A DNA stretch of 64,000 nucleotides from CAWARU01 sp963784575 (GCA_963784575.1 CAWARU010000001.1:496001-560000); one strand, 5' to 3'. Shown: positions 19,108-29,826, counted from the first letter of the stretch. Translations and numbers: made by a program. Notes: generated by a model not told the origin, from the sequence alone.

Positions 19108-19893
19108 CTAGATTTTTATAGTTGGATGGGATGCAACTGACCACCCTGCAACACTAAAGTGCGATCTCAGCTGGCGGGCTAAATCTGGATCGTGGGTAAC
19201 TAAAACAAAACTTGTGTTCTGGGAACGATTCAAAGCACGCATAACTTCAAATACCTGGGTAGCGCTTTCATCATCTAAATTACCAGTCGGTTCATCAGCC
19301 AGAACGCAGCCAGGATTATTCACAAGCGCCCGCGCAATTGCTACGCGCTGACGTTCTCCGCCAGAAAGTTCTGCAGGTTTGTGTTGTATTCGCGTTTTGA
19401 GACCGACTTGTTCCAGCAGATCTACGGCCCGATCCCGAGCTTCTTTTGGATCGATTTTTGCTATCAAAAGCGGCATTGCAACATTTTCGAGTGCAGTAAA
19501 TTCAGGCAATAAATGATGAAATTGATAGATAAAGCCGAGCGATTGATTGCGTAATCTACCTACTTCTTTTTCGGATAATTGCTGTAAATTCCGGCCTTCA
19601 ATACATATCATTCCGCTCGTTGGAGTATCTAAACCACCCATCATTTGCAAAAGAGTGGTCTTTCCAGAACCGGAACGTCCCATGATAGCAAGTTGCTCAC
19701 CTCGAGCTATTGATAAAGTAACGCCCATTAATACTTTGACACGGGTGCTGCCATCAAAATAGTCTTTATGGACATCGCTGCATTCAAGTACATTTGCAGT
19801 ACTGGTAAACATATTGCTGCAAGCGCGATCTTCGACCACAGTGTTAGTGTTTTGACTTTCAAGCATATTATCCATAACGAAGTCTTTATTCAT
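19108..19893 (-). CDS. lolD: Lipoprotein-releasing ABC transporter ATP-binding protein LolD
   Basis: LolD powers the LolCDE machine that extracts lipoproteins from the inner membrane for delivery to LolA. Walker A GRSGSGKT, Q-loop, the LolD-type segment FIYQFHHLLPEFTALENVAMPL, signature LSGGERQR, Walker B VLADEPTGNLD and THD are present. I place the start at ATG 19893, overlapping the lolC stop by 8 bases, with GGAGG about 10 bases upstream; the longer frame to 19953 lies inside lolC. The result is 261 residues, about 28 longer than E. coli LolD because of a Thr/Ala/Ser-containing N-terminal leader before the ABC domain. Confidence 0.92.
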   Translation of the reverse strand: MNKDFVMDNMLESQNTNTVVEDRACSNMFTSTANVLECSDVHKDYFDGSTRVKVLMGVTLSIARGEQLAIMGRSGSGKTTLLQMMGGLDTPTSGMICIEGRNLQQLSEKEVGRLRNQSLGFIYQFHHLLPEFTALENVAMPLLIAKIDPKEARDRAVDLLEQVGLKTRIQHKPAELSGGERQRVAIARALVNNPGCVLADEPTGNLDDESATQVFEVMRALNRSQNTSFVLVTHDPDLARQLRSHFSVAGWSVASHPTIKI

Positions 19894-21151
19894 AACGCAA
19901 TGCCTCCGCTGGCGGAATACTCGCAGCTCGCCAAGCTGGATATAATGTGGCAAGAAAACTTAAAACAAGTGTGACCGCACCAATTGCAATAACGTCACTA
20001 CTATGCACTTCGCTCGGTAAAAACCCTACAAAATAAACTTCTTTAGAAACCAATTCGATGCCTAATGCGTTCTGCAAAGTATCGGCCCAGCCCGTCACAT
20101 GAAATGCCATATAGAGACCCAAAAGCACACCGGCAACTGTTCCGATTGTACCTATAATACTGCCCTGAAACATAAATATGCCCATAATATCTCGACGGCT
20201 TGCTCCCAGAGCTCTTAAAATGGCGATATCAGGACGTTTATCGGTCACCATCATTACTAAACTTGAAACCAAATTAAAAGCCGCTACGGCGATGATCAAT
20301 AATAGAATGATAGACATCACTGTTCTTTGAATTTGTAATGCCTTAAAGAAGCTGCCAAAATCCTGTGTCCAATCACTGAGCGCGTATTCCTGATGTCCTT
20401 GCTCGCTATTTAAGCTATGGAATAAATCAGCCGCGACGGCAGGAGCTTGCATTTCATCGGTTAACTTCAATTGTAAGCCATTCACTCCCCCATTCATATG
20501 ATACAATTTATCAGCGTCTTGGAGATGGACGAATGCTTGATGACTGTCGTATAAGGCACCAATTTCTGAAATGCCTACCACAGTAAAACGACGAATTCTG
20601 GGAGAAATGCCTGCTAAAGTGACATTGGCTTCTGGAATGATAAGGCTCACTTTGTCACCGATGCTGAGGCCCAAATTGTTTGCTAAGGTTTTCCCTAGAA
20701 TGATATTGAATGCTCCAGCTTTAAGATCATTCAGATTACCTTGCTGCATGAGGGTGGCAAGTGGGTAAACTTCTTGGACTTGATTAGGATCGATGCCTTT
20801 TACAGATACACCAGAGACTCGACTGGTGTCTAAACTTGCGAGCATCCCCTGGCCATAGATAAAAGGAGCTACACCTTTTACTTTAGGATAGGAAGCGAGC
20901 ATTTTCAGGGTGGGTTGCCAATTTACCCAAGGACCCCCTACTTTACCGACGGTGATTTGCGGGGTGCCGTTTAGCATTTGAGCACGGATTTCTTTGTTAA
21001 AGCCATTCATGACGGATAGGACGGTGATGAGGACGCTGACGCCAAGGGCAATCCCTAACACCGAAGTTAAGGATATGAAAGAAATAAAGTGGTTTTTACG
21101 CTTGATGCGTGTATAGCGGTAACCTACGAATGCATAAAATGGTCTAAACAT
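19886..21151 (-). CDS. lolC: Lipoprotein-releasing system transmembrane protein LolC/LolE family
   Basis: This is the permease subunit of the Lol complex. It has one N-terminal membrane segment (about 22-46, ISFISLTSVLGIALGVSV), a periplasmic domain of about 220 residues, and three C-terminal membrane segments, the MacB/FtsX plan. The start MFRPFYAFVGYRYTR is characteristic. The length of 421 residues is normal. Only one LolC/E gene is present here, so it may act as a single LolF-type subunit as in several Legionellales, though a second gene outside the window cannot be excluded. It is translationally coupled to lolD. A terminator lies upstream, separating it from the preceding gene. Confidence 0.9.
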   Translation of the reverse strand: MFRPFYAFVGYRYTRIKRKNHFISFISLTSVLGIALGVSVLITVLSVMNGFNKEIRAQMLNGTPQITVGKVGGPWVNWQPTLKMLASYPKVKGVAPFIYGQGMLASLDTSRVSGVSVKGIDPNQVQEVYPLATLMQQGNLNDLKAGAFNIILGKTLANNLGLSIGDKVSLIIPEANVTLAGISPRIRRFTVVGISEIGALYDSHQAFVHLQDADKLYHMNGGVNGLQLKLTDEMQAPAVAADLFHSLNSEQGHQEYALSDWTQDFGSFFKALQIQRTVMSIILLLIIAVAAFNLVSSLVMMVTDKRPDIAILRALGASRRDIMGIFMFQGSIIGTIGTVAGVLLGLYMAFHVTGWADTLQNALGIELVSKEVYFVGFLPSEVHSSDVIAIGAVTLVLSFLATLYPAWRAASIPPAEALRYE

Positions 21152-21209
21152 GATTATATTTTACACTAAAAGTAGGTCGATGAAAAAAATAAAAAGAATG
21201 TTAGAAACC

Positions 21210-21248
21210 AAAATAAAACCCCCTTTTCTGATTGTCTCTAAAGGGGGT
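21210..21248 (-). terminator. Intrinsic terminator upstream of lolC
   Basis: ACCCCCTTT and AAAGGGGGT (plus strand 21218-21226 and 21240-21248) form a GC-rich 9-bp stem with a 13-base loop. On the minus strand the stem is followed by TTTATTTT, a classic factor-independent terminator for the broken gene at 21319-23645. Confidence 0.85.
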
Positions 21249-21318
21249 AATATCAAGATATTGAATTTTTAAGCAACCCAAACCTCTCTAAAATCCTAAA
21301 ATTTATTTCCCACCATTA

Positions 21319-23645
21319 TTAGGGTGATGTTGGTCGATGATGTGGCAGAGCAGGTATCGCAGGATTAGCTGCAGGAGTTCTCAGTCCATGTTGATGCAAT
21401 AATGGATTTGCTTGCCCCATCCCGCTATGATCACCCAATGCGGCAAGATAATCGGAATCTCGTTTTGCTCTAGCAAGCCTTTCGTTATACAAGGCCATTC
21501 TTACTTCGCGCGCTTTCATCGCAGCCAATTGATCCATGGGAGTATTATTAACATCTAAGCCATCCTGCAAATTTATTATTTTTTCATCTATTGACTTCAT
21601 TTGAGCATTGATAAGAGGCAACAAATCTCCTATATAATTCAACCACGCTTGTTCATTTACTCGATTAGGATCACAATTTGGCGCTCTATCGGGAGCATAA
21701 TTTCTTGCTATTGTCAGATCGATTTGGTTCAAAATTGGATAATCTGATGCATATTGCCTCTTGGCGGATACAATCCTTTGGTTAGCTTTAGCTATTTTTT
21801 GACAATAATCAGCTACTACTTCTCCTTCAAGTGACTCTTTGTTGCGAGCGGCAAATGCATTAGCTGCAGCGAATTCTTTATATAGATCTATAGCTTCTTG
21901 AATAGCTGCCGCATATTCAAAATGATTGTTTTTAATTCTCTCCAATTTATCTATTTCAGAAGCATCTTTCTTGACATTTGTCAATTTTGTAAAATCTTCA
22001 TCGAGTGAGACAGCCAGGTCGCGAATTTTGTCCTGCATTGCTGCATATTCAAGAGCAATTGCTTGAGCATGAGTGATAGGATTTCCAACAGCATCTCTTA
22101 AATCATCTTGTATGCGTCGAGCCAAACTTGGATCAGCTGTGATTGCAGCATCAATTTTTGTTAATTTTTCAATTCGCGCTTTATGTTGTGCAACTTCTTC
22201 CTGCACTGATTGGATTTTGTTAATCAGTCCTTTTCTGTGTCTGCACATAGCAGCTTGGTATTCAGAATCGGCACCATTAAAGTTAATACCTGCTTTCAAC
22301 TCAGACAGAATTTTCCTATATAGTGCTTCAGGATTAATTGGTGCCGGCGCAACTGAACCAAGACCCCCAGGAACAGGTAATTGAGGCGGCCGCCCATCTC
22401 TCGCATCCCTCACCAGATCCTTAAACCCATCCCTTAACAAATCCTGCTCCTGATGCCGCAGCAATCCATCCCAATCCTTATACAATCCAGCATTGTCCAT
22501 TTGCTCAGCCAATGCATCCCAAGCCTTTTTAGTAGAAGATTTTTCACTTGAAGGCTTATGCCATAAAGCATTGATGCCTTGTCTATCGCCATCTTCAAGC
22601 TTTGCGGCGTAGTTTTTGAATAATAAAGCTTCGTCAGGATTCGCGTGTTGCCGCACATCATCGGCATCGAGATCTTGGCCGGGATTCATGGCTTTACTTG
22701 CTACGTTGATGGCTTCAAGGACGATTGAAAAACCTTTAATAATGGCGCCAAGCAAGCCGCCCAAAAATCCTGCAAGCGGACCGGTGCCAAACATACCGGA
22801 GAAGAAGCCAGAATTTTTTCACCAATCAAATTCAAGAAACCTGCACCAGATAAGGTAGGTTTGGTATTTGCAATGCAAGCAGAGAAATCTACTTTGCCTT
22901 CTCGCCTAATGGTGCTTCAGATAATTTTTTACGGAAATTTTTAATGGCATCTTCTGGATTGATTTGCCGTAGCGCATTGGGATGATAGCTGATGTTATGA
23001 GCATAGAGTTCTGCGTCCGGCATTGCAGTGCCATCCAGCATATAGGCATTATTTGGCAACTGAACAATTCTGACATCTTTGGCATGTGCAGTGAAAACTC
23101 TTGCGCGAGCTGCACGAAAGATTCGAATCGCTGCAAATAAGGCATCAGAGATATTTCTGCCATCTTTATCTAAAACAGTCGGTCTGATTCCAAAGCGTAT
23201 AAGCTGCTAATAGAACTTCTTTCAGAGAAAGCTCTTCACCTGGTCTGCCTGATACTTTATGGAGGAATTGGTCGCCAGTCATATTACCAGCAACTGAAAC
23301 TGTTCAATAGCCTGGAAAGCGTCTGACGTAGTACCCCGGGAACCATACGGCGCAAAACAGGAGCTAACAGCAGTTCACGGTTTAATCTTCTGGTATTTCT
23401 GATAATTTGTAATATCTCGTGTTTGCTAAGGCTAGCATCACCATATTCGGCTTTGAAACTGCCAAAAAGCCGCTACTATTGCCATCCATATCTTCTTGAA
23501 GTGTTCGATTGGTGATGTGCTGATATTGCGATTAAAGCATCCAGATCATTGACGAAATGTGGCACAAAACAGCCAAGCAAGGAATTGGAATTTACATCAG
23601 CCCATTTGCAAGTTTATTCTTATCAAAGTTTACAACTGCTGCCAT
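21319..23645 (-). pseudogene. Heavily frameshifted unknown gene; 491-residue C-terminal coiled-coil part still open
   Basis: A start at ATG 23645 (MAAVVNFDKNKL), with GAGAGG about 9 bases upstream, opens a gene of original size near 770 codons. Pieces in successive frames read as one protein: FVPHFVNDLDALIAIS, KHEILQIIRNTRRLNREL, GDQFLHKVSGRPGEELSL, FGIRPTVLDKDGRNISDAL, LPNNAYMLDGTAMPDAELY, NPEDAIKNFRKKLSEAPLG, TLSGAGFLNLIGEKI and then, after a shift in a run of six A, FFSGMFGTGPLAG. At least five or six frameshifts separate them, of both signs. The open 491-residue end has a Gly/Leu-rich hydrophobic segment (about 7-30) and long helical, coiled-coil-like stretches, then a Pro/His-rich tail. 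I recognise no family. It may be a decayed effector; assembly errors could add to the damage. Confidence 0.6.
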
Positions 23646-24097
23646 ATTTTATTACCTCTCAGTTAAATAAAATTTTAGGATTACTCAATACAATTAGAGT
23701 TTTTATAGTTATTGGGACTATTACAACATATTTCAAGGTTAAAAGTCAATGATTTTTTAGTAAGTTGACTAATAATAGACAATAGGTGCATAAGCATACT
23801 TAAAACGTGCAAATACTCAGAAATATTTAAGGAATTTAGCTGTTGATCCTATAAACATGGAATTTTTCTAGAATATTGAACAGATAAAATAAAGGTTTTT
23901 AATATTTCAGCAATTTCTGTGATTTTAGTATTAATGTATGAATAATGATAGTGCTTTTTTTATTTACATTCGGTTGTAGGTGGTTGGTCATAGCCAGTTG
24001 CTTAATTAAACCGTTTTACCGATTTTAGAAAGTGACTGAATTTAAGAGTAAAGGTGTATTAAAGTACAGTTGTATTAAGGGTAGTAGGGTAGTAAAG
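23646..24097. other. AT-rich intergenic region between divergent genes
   Basis: This 452-bp stretch lies between the start of the broken minus-strand gene and the response-regulator gene. It is very AT-rich, with direct short repeats of TTAGTA/AATATTT words, and should contain both promoters. No hairpin, RNA gene or convincing reading frame was seen. Confidence 0.5.
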
Positions 24098-25535
24098 ATG
24101 TCTTGGCTGTTTTCGTGTTCAAGTTATTCTTGTTGTTCTAGTTGTGCTTGTTGTGGTTTTTGTTGTCCTAGTTGTTCCTGCTGTTCCTCGTGTTGCTCAT
24201 GTGGCTCATGTGGCTCGGGTTCTGAATCTGCAACTTCCCCCTCTGCAGCGTCAACACACGTTGACACCAGTCCCAGTAAAATTCGTAAAATCAGTGTCTC
24301 TCAAGCTGTTCGAAAAGTCGAAAAGGAGGATCATCGCGCAGCAATCGATATCGGATCTACCCGAAGATGGTGATCCCGTGGTTAAAAAGAAAGAGGAACC
24401 CGAGGGAGCCAAAGAGGGACTTTCAATTCGGATAGATGCTCCAGAGAAATCGCCACCCTTTTCACCGATGAAATCACCCATGTTTTCCCCAAGCACATCA
24501 TCATCAACAACCGCTTCTTCAGGTTTATCAACCACAAGAACATCTTTGGGATTATCTTCCACAAAAAGTTCTCAATTATCTTTAAGCTCTAAAACATCCC
24601 CTTTATTAACAGGCGGAAAAGTGACACCGCAGCAGACGCCGATATTAAATGGCATAACTTGCCCTGAGTTAACCACACCTCACGACATATTATCTCAAAA
24701 TACAGTATCTCAAGATACAGTATCTCAAGATACACGCTCTTCTTCAAGTGCTTCAATACCGGCGCCCATATTCTCGCGGAAAATCACCACTGCTTCAGAG
24801 AAACGACGAGAAAGTGGCAGACATCTGATAGCTCGTACTATGAGTGCAGATATAACGCCCCTTTATCGTCATGCTAAACAAAGAAAGCAGGAACCAAAAA
24901 CAAAAGGCAAAACTAGATTGGAACCCATACTCATTGTGGAAGACAATTTTACAAATGCCAAATTATTGACTGATATCCTCAGAAGAATTGGATTTATTAT
25001 AATAACTCATGCAAGAGATGGCACTATAGCTGTACAAAAATGTAAGGAATGTCACTATAAATTGATTTTTATGGATATTGAAATGGACCCTATGGATGGG
25101 ATAGAAGCCACTAAGCAAATCAGACTAAATGGCAAGAATACCAAAACAGAAATTGTCTGGCAAAGTGCTAATCTCGAAACTTTGGCTCAAGTTGTTGGAA
25201 TGCCCTATTCGAATAATAAGATCAATAAAACATATGATATAGATGAAATCAGGATGATGATGCACAAATTAATTCCTGCAGATGAAACGGAGAAAAAACC
25301 CGAACAAATCTCTGTGCCGGGTATCTTAAGCTTTTCGACCAATACTTCAAAGGTGGGACCTAGCATTTCTAGAGTAAGCTCGGTACCAGAATTTGGGCGC
25401 ATTACAAATCGAACTGATGTACATAATGAACTTGATATACAAGACTTAAGTGATGTACATGACGTGCATCACCTAGAACACGAAATACAGCAGGATGATA
25501 CTATACGCGATATCCCCATACGTAAATTCGAGTAA
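24098..25535 (+). CDS. Receiver-domain protein with Cys-rich N-terminus and disordered linker, probably frameshifted
   Basis: Residues about 260-375 form a CheY-like receiver: ILIVEDNFTNAKLL (acidic pair), the phospho-acceptor Asp in LIFMDIEMDPMDG, then EIVWQSAN where Ser or Thr is expected, and a Lys in NKINKTYDIDEI that lacks the usual KP. No DNA-binding domain follows; the C-terminus is acidic and His/Asp-rich. Before it lies a long Ser/Thr/Pro-rich linker with an SQDTV repeat (near 24690-24730). The ATG at 24098 starts a frame of 14 or more Cys in the first 45 residues (SCCSSCACCGFCC) that ends at 24373; the receiver frame is one base away and open from 24144, where it would begin with Val/Leu-rich sequence. 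A one-base insertion near 24345 would fuse them. The true start is uncertain. Confidence 0.55.
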
Positions 25536-25832
25536 TTTTTAGATTTAGATAAATATTTAGATACATAAAGTAAAGAATAGAAAAACAATAATAAAATAAA
25601 AATAATAAAAAGAAAAAACAAAGCACAAATGAAGCTTATTAAAGTAAAGAAAAAATAGTGTAACTACAACATTAATTGATATAAATTAAAGTTGCTGTCT
25701 GTCACGCCGAAATCCAAACATAGGGGAGCTCCTGACAGAAGAGTAATAACGGACAATTACTCCGCCCCCCCTACAGAATGGAAACCAAATACGAAAGCTT
25801 CCATATCTAAATTGTTTATTGGACTCTACATG

Positions 25833-27156
25833 ACAGCAATTGATTCGGCATTGAATGAAGCAATTAGAATCTCAGATTCTGTAGAAACTATTAATAGTGC
25901 TATCGATATCGATACCAGTAGTGGTATTCAGACTACCATCGAGAATGCTGATACTATTCATGGTTCCATGGATGAAGATAATACTGATAGTTGCGATGCT
26001 GGCATCGAACTAGAATTGATTAGCATTGATGAGATGCATGAGAAATTCAGAGAAGCACAAGAATCTATAGTGGAGAAAAGCGAATCGCTTGCAGAGGATG
26101 AAGAGATAAACGAAGAAGAAACACTGGAAGAATCACTGGAAGAAGAATGTCGCGACGAAGAATCCTTAGAAGAAGATCAAAAACCTCTCGAAGAAGATGA
26201 GAATGAACCGGGTATAAATTTTGAGACTGAACTTGAATGTATTTCAGCAGAAGAGTCAGTAGAAGAGAAGCATCATTCCTCTAAGAGATCGAAGAGTCGG
26301 GCGGAAAAAGAAGATGTAGAAGAAGCCAGTCCAGAATCCCACCGATATCTATTTACGCGAAATCGGTTTTTCGCCGCTTTTGAATAAAGAAGAAGAAATT
26401 TATTATGGCCGCCTAGCGAAACTTGGAGATGAGAGCGCTCGCAGACGGATGATCGAGAGCAATCTACGTTTGGTGGTGAAGATTGCACGCCGTTATGTTC
26501 GAAGCGGCATGCCTATTTTAGATCTGATTGAAGAAGGCAACATTGGTTTAATGAGAGCCGTTGAAAAATTTGACCCAGAACGAGGCTTTCGCTTCTCAAC
26601 CTACAGTGCATGGTGGATACAACAAACTATAGAACGTGCCATCATGAGCCAAACCAGAACCATTCGATTGCCTGTACACATGGTGAAACGCTTGAATACT
26701 TGCCTCAGAGCTTCGAGAACTTTGGCGAAAAATCAAGATCATGAACCCACATTTGAGGAGATTGCCAAGGCTTGGGGACAAAGTATCGGTGAAGTCGAAA
26801 AAATGATGGCATTGAATGAAAAGGTTATCTCGATTGATATGCCAATTTCGGAGGATGTCAATAAACCGATTCTAAATACCATCGGACAAGAAGAGGATGA
26901 TCCCTTCATCTACATGAGCCGCTATAAGCTACAAAAGAATATTGAAAAATGGCTTTCCGATCTCAGCCCAAAGCAACGCGCTGTTATAGAACATCGATTT
27001 GGGTTGAACGATCAGGAACCCATGACACTCGATCAAACTGGAAACAAAATAGGACTCACCAGAGAAAGGGTGAGACAATTGCAAGCTGAGGCATTAAAGC
27101 TTTTGAAGATAGAAATTGAAAAACAAGGCAGTAACCTCAATTCATTATTGACATAA
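25833..27156 (+). CDS. rpoS: RNA polymerase sigma factor RpoS-like, acidic N-terminal extension, frameshifted
   Basis: RpoS directs RNA polymerase in stationary phase and stress; in Legionella and Coxiella it also controls developmental stages. From 26380 the frame has region 2 (MIESNLRLVVKIARRY, FSTYSAWWIQQTIERAI, RTIRLPVHMVK), region 3 and region 4.2 (IGLTRERVRQLQAEAL). Region 1.2, NPTDIYLREIGFSPLL, is in the same frame just upstream but has no start codon. The preceding frame from ATG 25833 (or TTG 25692) ends in Glu-rich sequence and overlaps it. Removing one base near 26335 joins them, giving about 440 residues. The acidic N-terminus of roughly 170 residues (EEETLEESLEEE) is far longer than the 50 or so in E. 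coli. The match of RESNLRLVVKIARRY-type sequence favours RpoS over RpoD or RpoH. Start uncertain. Confidence 0.82.
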
Positions 27157-27182
27157 TAACCCAGCACATTTACGATATCCTT

Positions 27183-28532
27183 ATGTCGTTAGAAACTAAC
27201 CCCCTACTTTCCACTGCATTATATTCAAATAATCTGCTGATCATCGGCAGCATTACCTTCATTTTGCTTTTCTTGTTAGGATTTTTCTATTTTGCCATCA
27301 CCCGGACTCTTAAAAATACCCTTGCCAGGTCCATGGAAAAATCAATGCAAGAGACTCTGGAACAGGCCGCAGCAAAATCTACGGAGAAAGTTGAACAGCT
27401 TCTTCATTCGCTCCTGTTTCCCTTAAAAGAAAATATTATGGATCGTTTGGCCGAATTTTCTCAAACTTTTGAAAGGCGTCTAGGTGAAAACTTGTTACAG
27501 CAAAGTAAGGAAACTGCTGAAATCGAAAGGCGTCTCAAAGAAGTTTTAACTCGACAAAGCAGCGAATTAAATCAAGGTTTTGGTAATATCTCCTTGCTTG
27601 TTGAGAAAAGGCTCAATGAAGGCTTTGAAAAAACAACTTCTACCTTCACCGATATTGTAAAGCGACTCGCGCTCATCGACGATGCTCAGAAAAAATTGAC
27701 AGAACTATCAACTAATGTCGTAAGTTTGCAGGAAATCTTGGTTGATAAACGTTCTCGCGGCGCTTTCGGCGAAGTTCAGCTAAAAAATTTGGTACAAAAT
27801 CTACTGCCACCTAATAATTACGCTTTTCAGCACACCCTTTCTAATGGGTCCCGCGCCGACTGCATCCTTTTTCTACCAGATCCCACTGGTAACGTAGTCA
27901 TCGATTCTAAGTTCCCACTTGAGAATTATCAAATCATGACTGATTTTGCATTAGCGGAAACTGAACGTCGCAAAGCACAGCAACAATTCCGGCAAGATAT
28001 CAAGAAACACATCAACGATATCCAAAGCAAATACATCATCCGTCAAGAAACCAGCGAAGGTGCCTTAATGTTCATTCCAGCAGAAGCAGTGTTTGCTGAA
28101 ATTCATGCTCATTTTCCTGATTTGGTCGAATTGGCGCATCGATCTAATGTCTGGCTCTCGTCTCCCACCACATTAATGGCCATACTCTCTACAGCCCGCG
28201 CAGTATTGAAAGACAGCGCCACACGACAACATATACACGTGATACAAAATCATCTGCGCTATTTGGCGAGTGACTTTAAACGATTCGAATCCCGCATGAA
28301 CCAACTTACTAAGCATATTGATCAAGCACATAAGGATGTGCAGCAAGTGAACACTTCAGCCCAGAAAATAAGCAATCGCTTCCATCAGATTGATCAAACT
28401 CAAATTGACCAAGAACAAGCTGAACAACCGCAGAATGATAATGATAAGGTTGAAATCGATATTGCCGAGAATGATAATACTGAGGTCGGAATGGATAATA
28501 TTGATAATACTGAAGAAAATTCACTGCTTTAA
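27183..28532 (+). CDS. rmuC: DNA recombination protein RmuC homologue
   Basis: RmuC is a membrane-anchored protein with a PD-(D/E)XK-like nuclease fold that limits inversions at short repeats in E. coli. Here one membrane segment (about 18-40) is followed by a long coiled-coil (45-190), then the conserved RmuC domain with RGAFGEVQLKNLV, NGSRADCILFLP, VVIDSKFPLENY and AEAVFAEIHAHFPDLV. The Glu, Asp and Lys of the nuclease core (GEVQ, ADC, DSK) are present. The C-terminal 50 residues are a Gln/Asp/Asn/Glu-rich tail built on DNDN and DQTQID repeats. It follows rpoS by 26 bases on the same strand. Confidence 0.92.
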   Translation: MSLETNPLLSTALYSNNLLIIGSITFILLFLLGFFYFAITRTLKNTLARSMEKSMQETLEQAAAKSTEKVEQLLHSLLFPLKENIMDRLAEFSQTFERRLGENLLQQSKETAEIERRLKEVLTRQSSELNQGFGNISLLVEKRLNEGFEKTTSTFTDIVKRLALIDDAQKKLTELSTNVVSLQEILVDKRSRGAFGEVQLKNLVQNLLPPNNYAFQHTLSNGSRADCILFLPDPTGNVVIDSKFPLENYQIMTDFALAETERRKAQQQFRQDIKKHINDIQSKYIIRQETSEGALMFIPAEAVFAEIHAHFPDLVELAHRSNVWLSSPTTLMAILSTARAVLKDSATRQHIHVIQNHLRYLASDFKRFESRMNQLTKHIDQAHKDVQQVNTSAQKISNRFHQIDQTQIDQEQAEQPQNDNDKVEIDIAENDNTEVGMDNIDNTEENSLL

Positions 28533-28620
28533 AAAATAAAGAAAATTTAACCCCTGCCGATAGCTCATATGAAGGTAACAACGTGAAGGTAACAACGCTT
28601 TAATAACTGTTAGGTCTTCT

Positions 28621-29826
28621 ATGATAAAAAATCTCTTTAAGTGGATCTCTAAAACCTGGACAGACTGGCTCACCCACGAGTTTCCCCATGAAGGTCTGCC
28701 ACAATGTGATTTCGAACGCCTGAGATATGAATTACGCCCTGGCGATGTAGTGCTGGTCGAGGGACGTAGCCGCGTGAGTGACATCATCCAATCAATAACT
28801 CGAACCTCATGGTCTCACGCAGCGCTATACGTTGGACGATTACATGATATAGAGAATGAAGAAATCAGAAACCAAGTGACAAATCATTTCAAAGGATCTC
28901 CGGATACGCAATTACTGATAGAAGGGGTGATGGGTAAAGGTACGATTGTTTCAGATCTCTGCATTTACAACCGGGATCATGTGCGGGTTTGTCGTCCGAG
29001 AGGCCTATCGCGACAAGATGCACAAAAAGTAATAGCCTTTGCTGCAAGTAAACTCGGATTTGACTATGATACCCGTCACACCATGGATCTCGCAAGGTTT
29101 ATGCTGCCGTGGCGATTTTTCCCGAGGCAATTTCGAACCAAGATCTTTGAATACAATCCCGGCGAAAGTACTCGAACAGTCTGTTCAACCATGATCGCAG
29201 AAGCATTTGCTTCAGTGGAATTTCCAATTCTTCCTTTAGTTCAAGAGCATGAAACAAGGGGCATCGAACTCATTACCCGAAACCCGAGACTCTATACACC
29301 TCGAGATTTTGATTATTCACCCTATTTTGATATCATCAAACATCCTTTTATTGAATATTCTGATTATGCCATGTACCGCCGCCTGCCTTGGAATCGCGAA
29401 GGAGTCTATAGCCATGATGAAGTAGGAGGCGTCAAAAAAATCAATAAAGGTAAAATCTTGGAAATACAAGAAACCATGGGCACGAAGTCTGGAAAGAATC
29501 AAAATTCTACTTCAGAAAAAGAAGAGTGCAATGACTTGAAGGATGGCACTCAGAGCTCATATTCTATTCAAAATATGGTAATTAAGCCTTTTAAATTCAG
29601 CCGCAGTTTTGCAACAAAAAACTTGCCCGTCTTCGCGAGTAAATTTTTCAATAAGAAAAAGCGAAAGTTAACAGAGCAGCATGTGGCGGGTTTAGAGACT
29701 GGTCTTGATTATGACACTACGTCTGCTCCAGCGGTGATGGACCCTGAGATTGAAATTAGCGCAATATCTCAATCCATCGAAAAACAGCTTCAATCCGCAG
29801 TTTCGCATCCGGCAAATCTTCCTTAA
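28621..29826 (+). CDS. YiiX/YebB-like permuted NlpC/P60 (papain-fold) hydrolase
   Basis: The first 200 residues match the YiiX-type circularly permuted papain fold: the opening strand RPGDVVLVEGRS, His66 in WSHAALYVG, then LLIEGVMGKGTIV, and the nucleophile Cys188 in TVCSTMIAEAF. In this family the conserved pair acts on amide or lipid ester bonds, but the substrate here is unknown. There is no signal peptide, so it is probably cytosolic or exported by a dedicated secretion system. Residues 260-401 are a basic, probably disordered extension (KKINKGKILEI, NKKKRKLTEQ). Two copies of GAAGGTAACAAC lie just upstream. The 3' end overlaps the convergent mfd gene by 71 bases. Confidence 0.75.
   Translation: MIKNLFKWISKTWTDWLTHEFPHEGLPQCDFERLRYELRPGDVVLVEGRSRVSDIIQSITRTSWSHAALYVGRLHDIENEEIRNQVTNHFKGSPDTQLLIEGVMGKGTIVSDLCIYNRDHVRVCRPRGLSRQDAQKVIAFAASKLGFDYDTRHTMDLARFMLPWRFFPRQFRTKIFEYNPGESTRTVCSTMIAEAFASVEFPILPLVQEHETRGIELITRNPRLYTPRDFDYSPYFDIIKHPFIEYSDYAMYRRLPWNREGVYSHDEVGGVKKINKGKILEIQETMGTKSGKNQNSTSEKEECNDLKDGTQSSYSIQNMVIKPFKFSRSFATKNLPVFASKFFNKKKRKLTEQHVAGLETGLDYDTTSAPAVMDPEIEISAISQSIEKQLQSAVSHPANLP

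Noticed and set aside
25692..26387. Separate acidic protein gene upstream of the sigma factor
   Set aside because: Region 1.2 of the sigma factor lies within the overlap without a start codon, so one frameshifted gene is more likely; kept as an alternative only.
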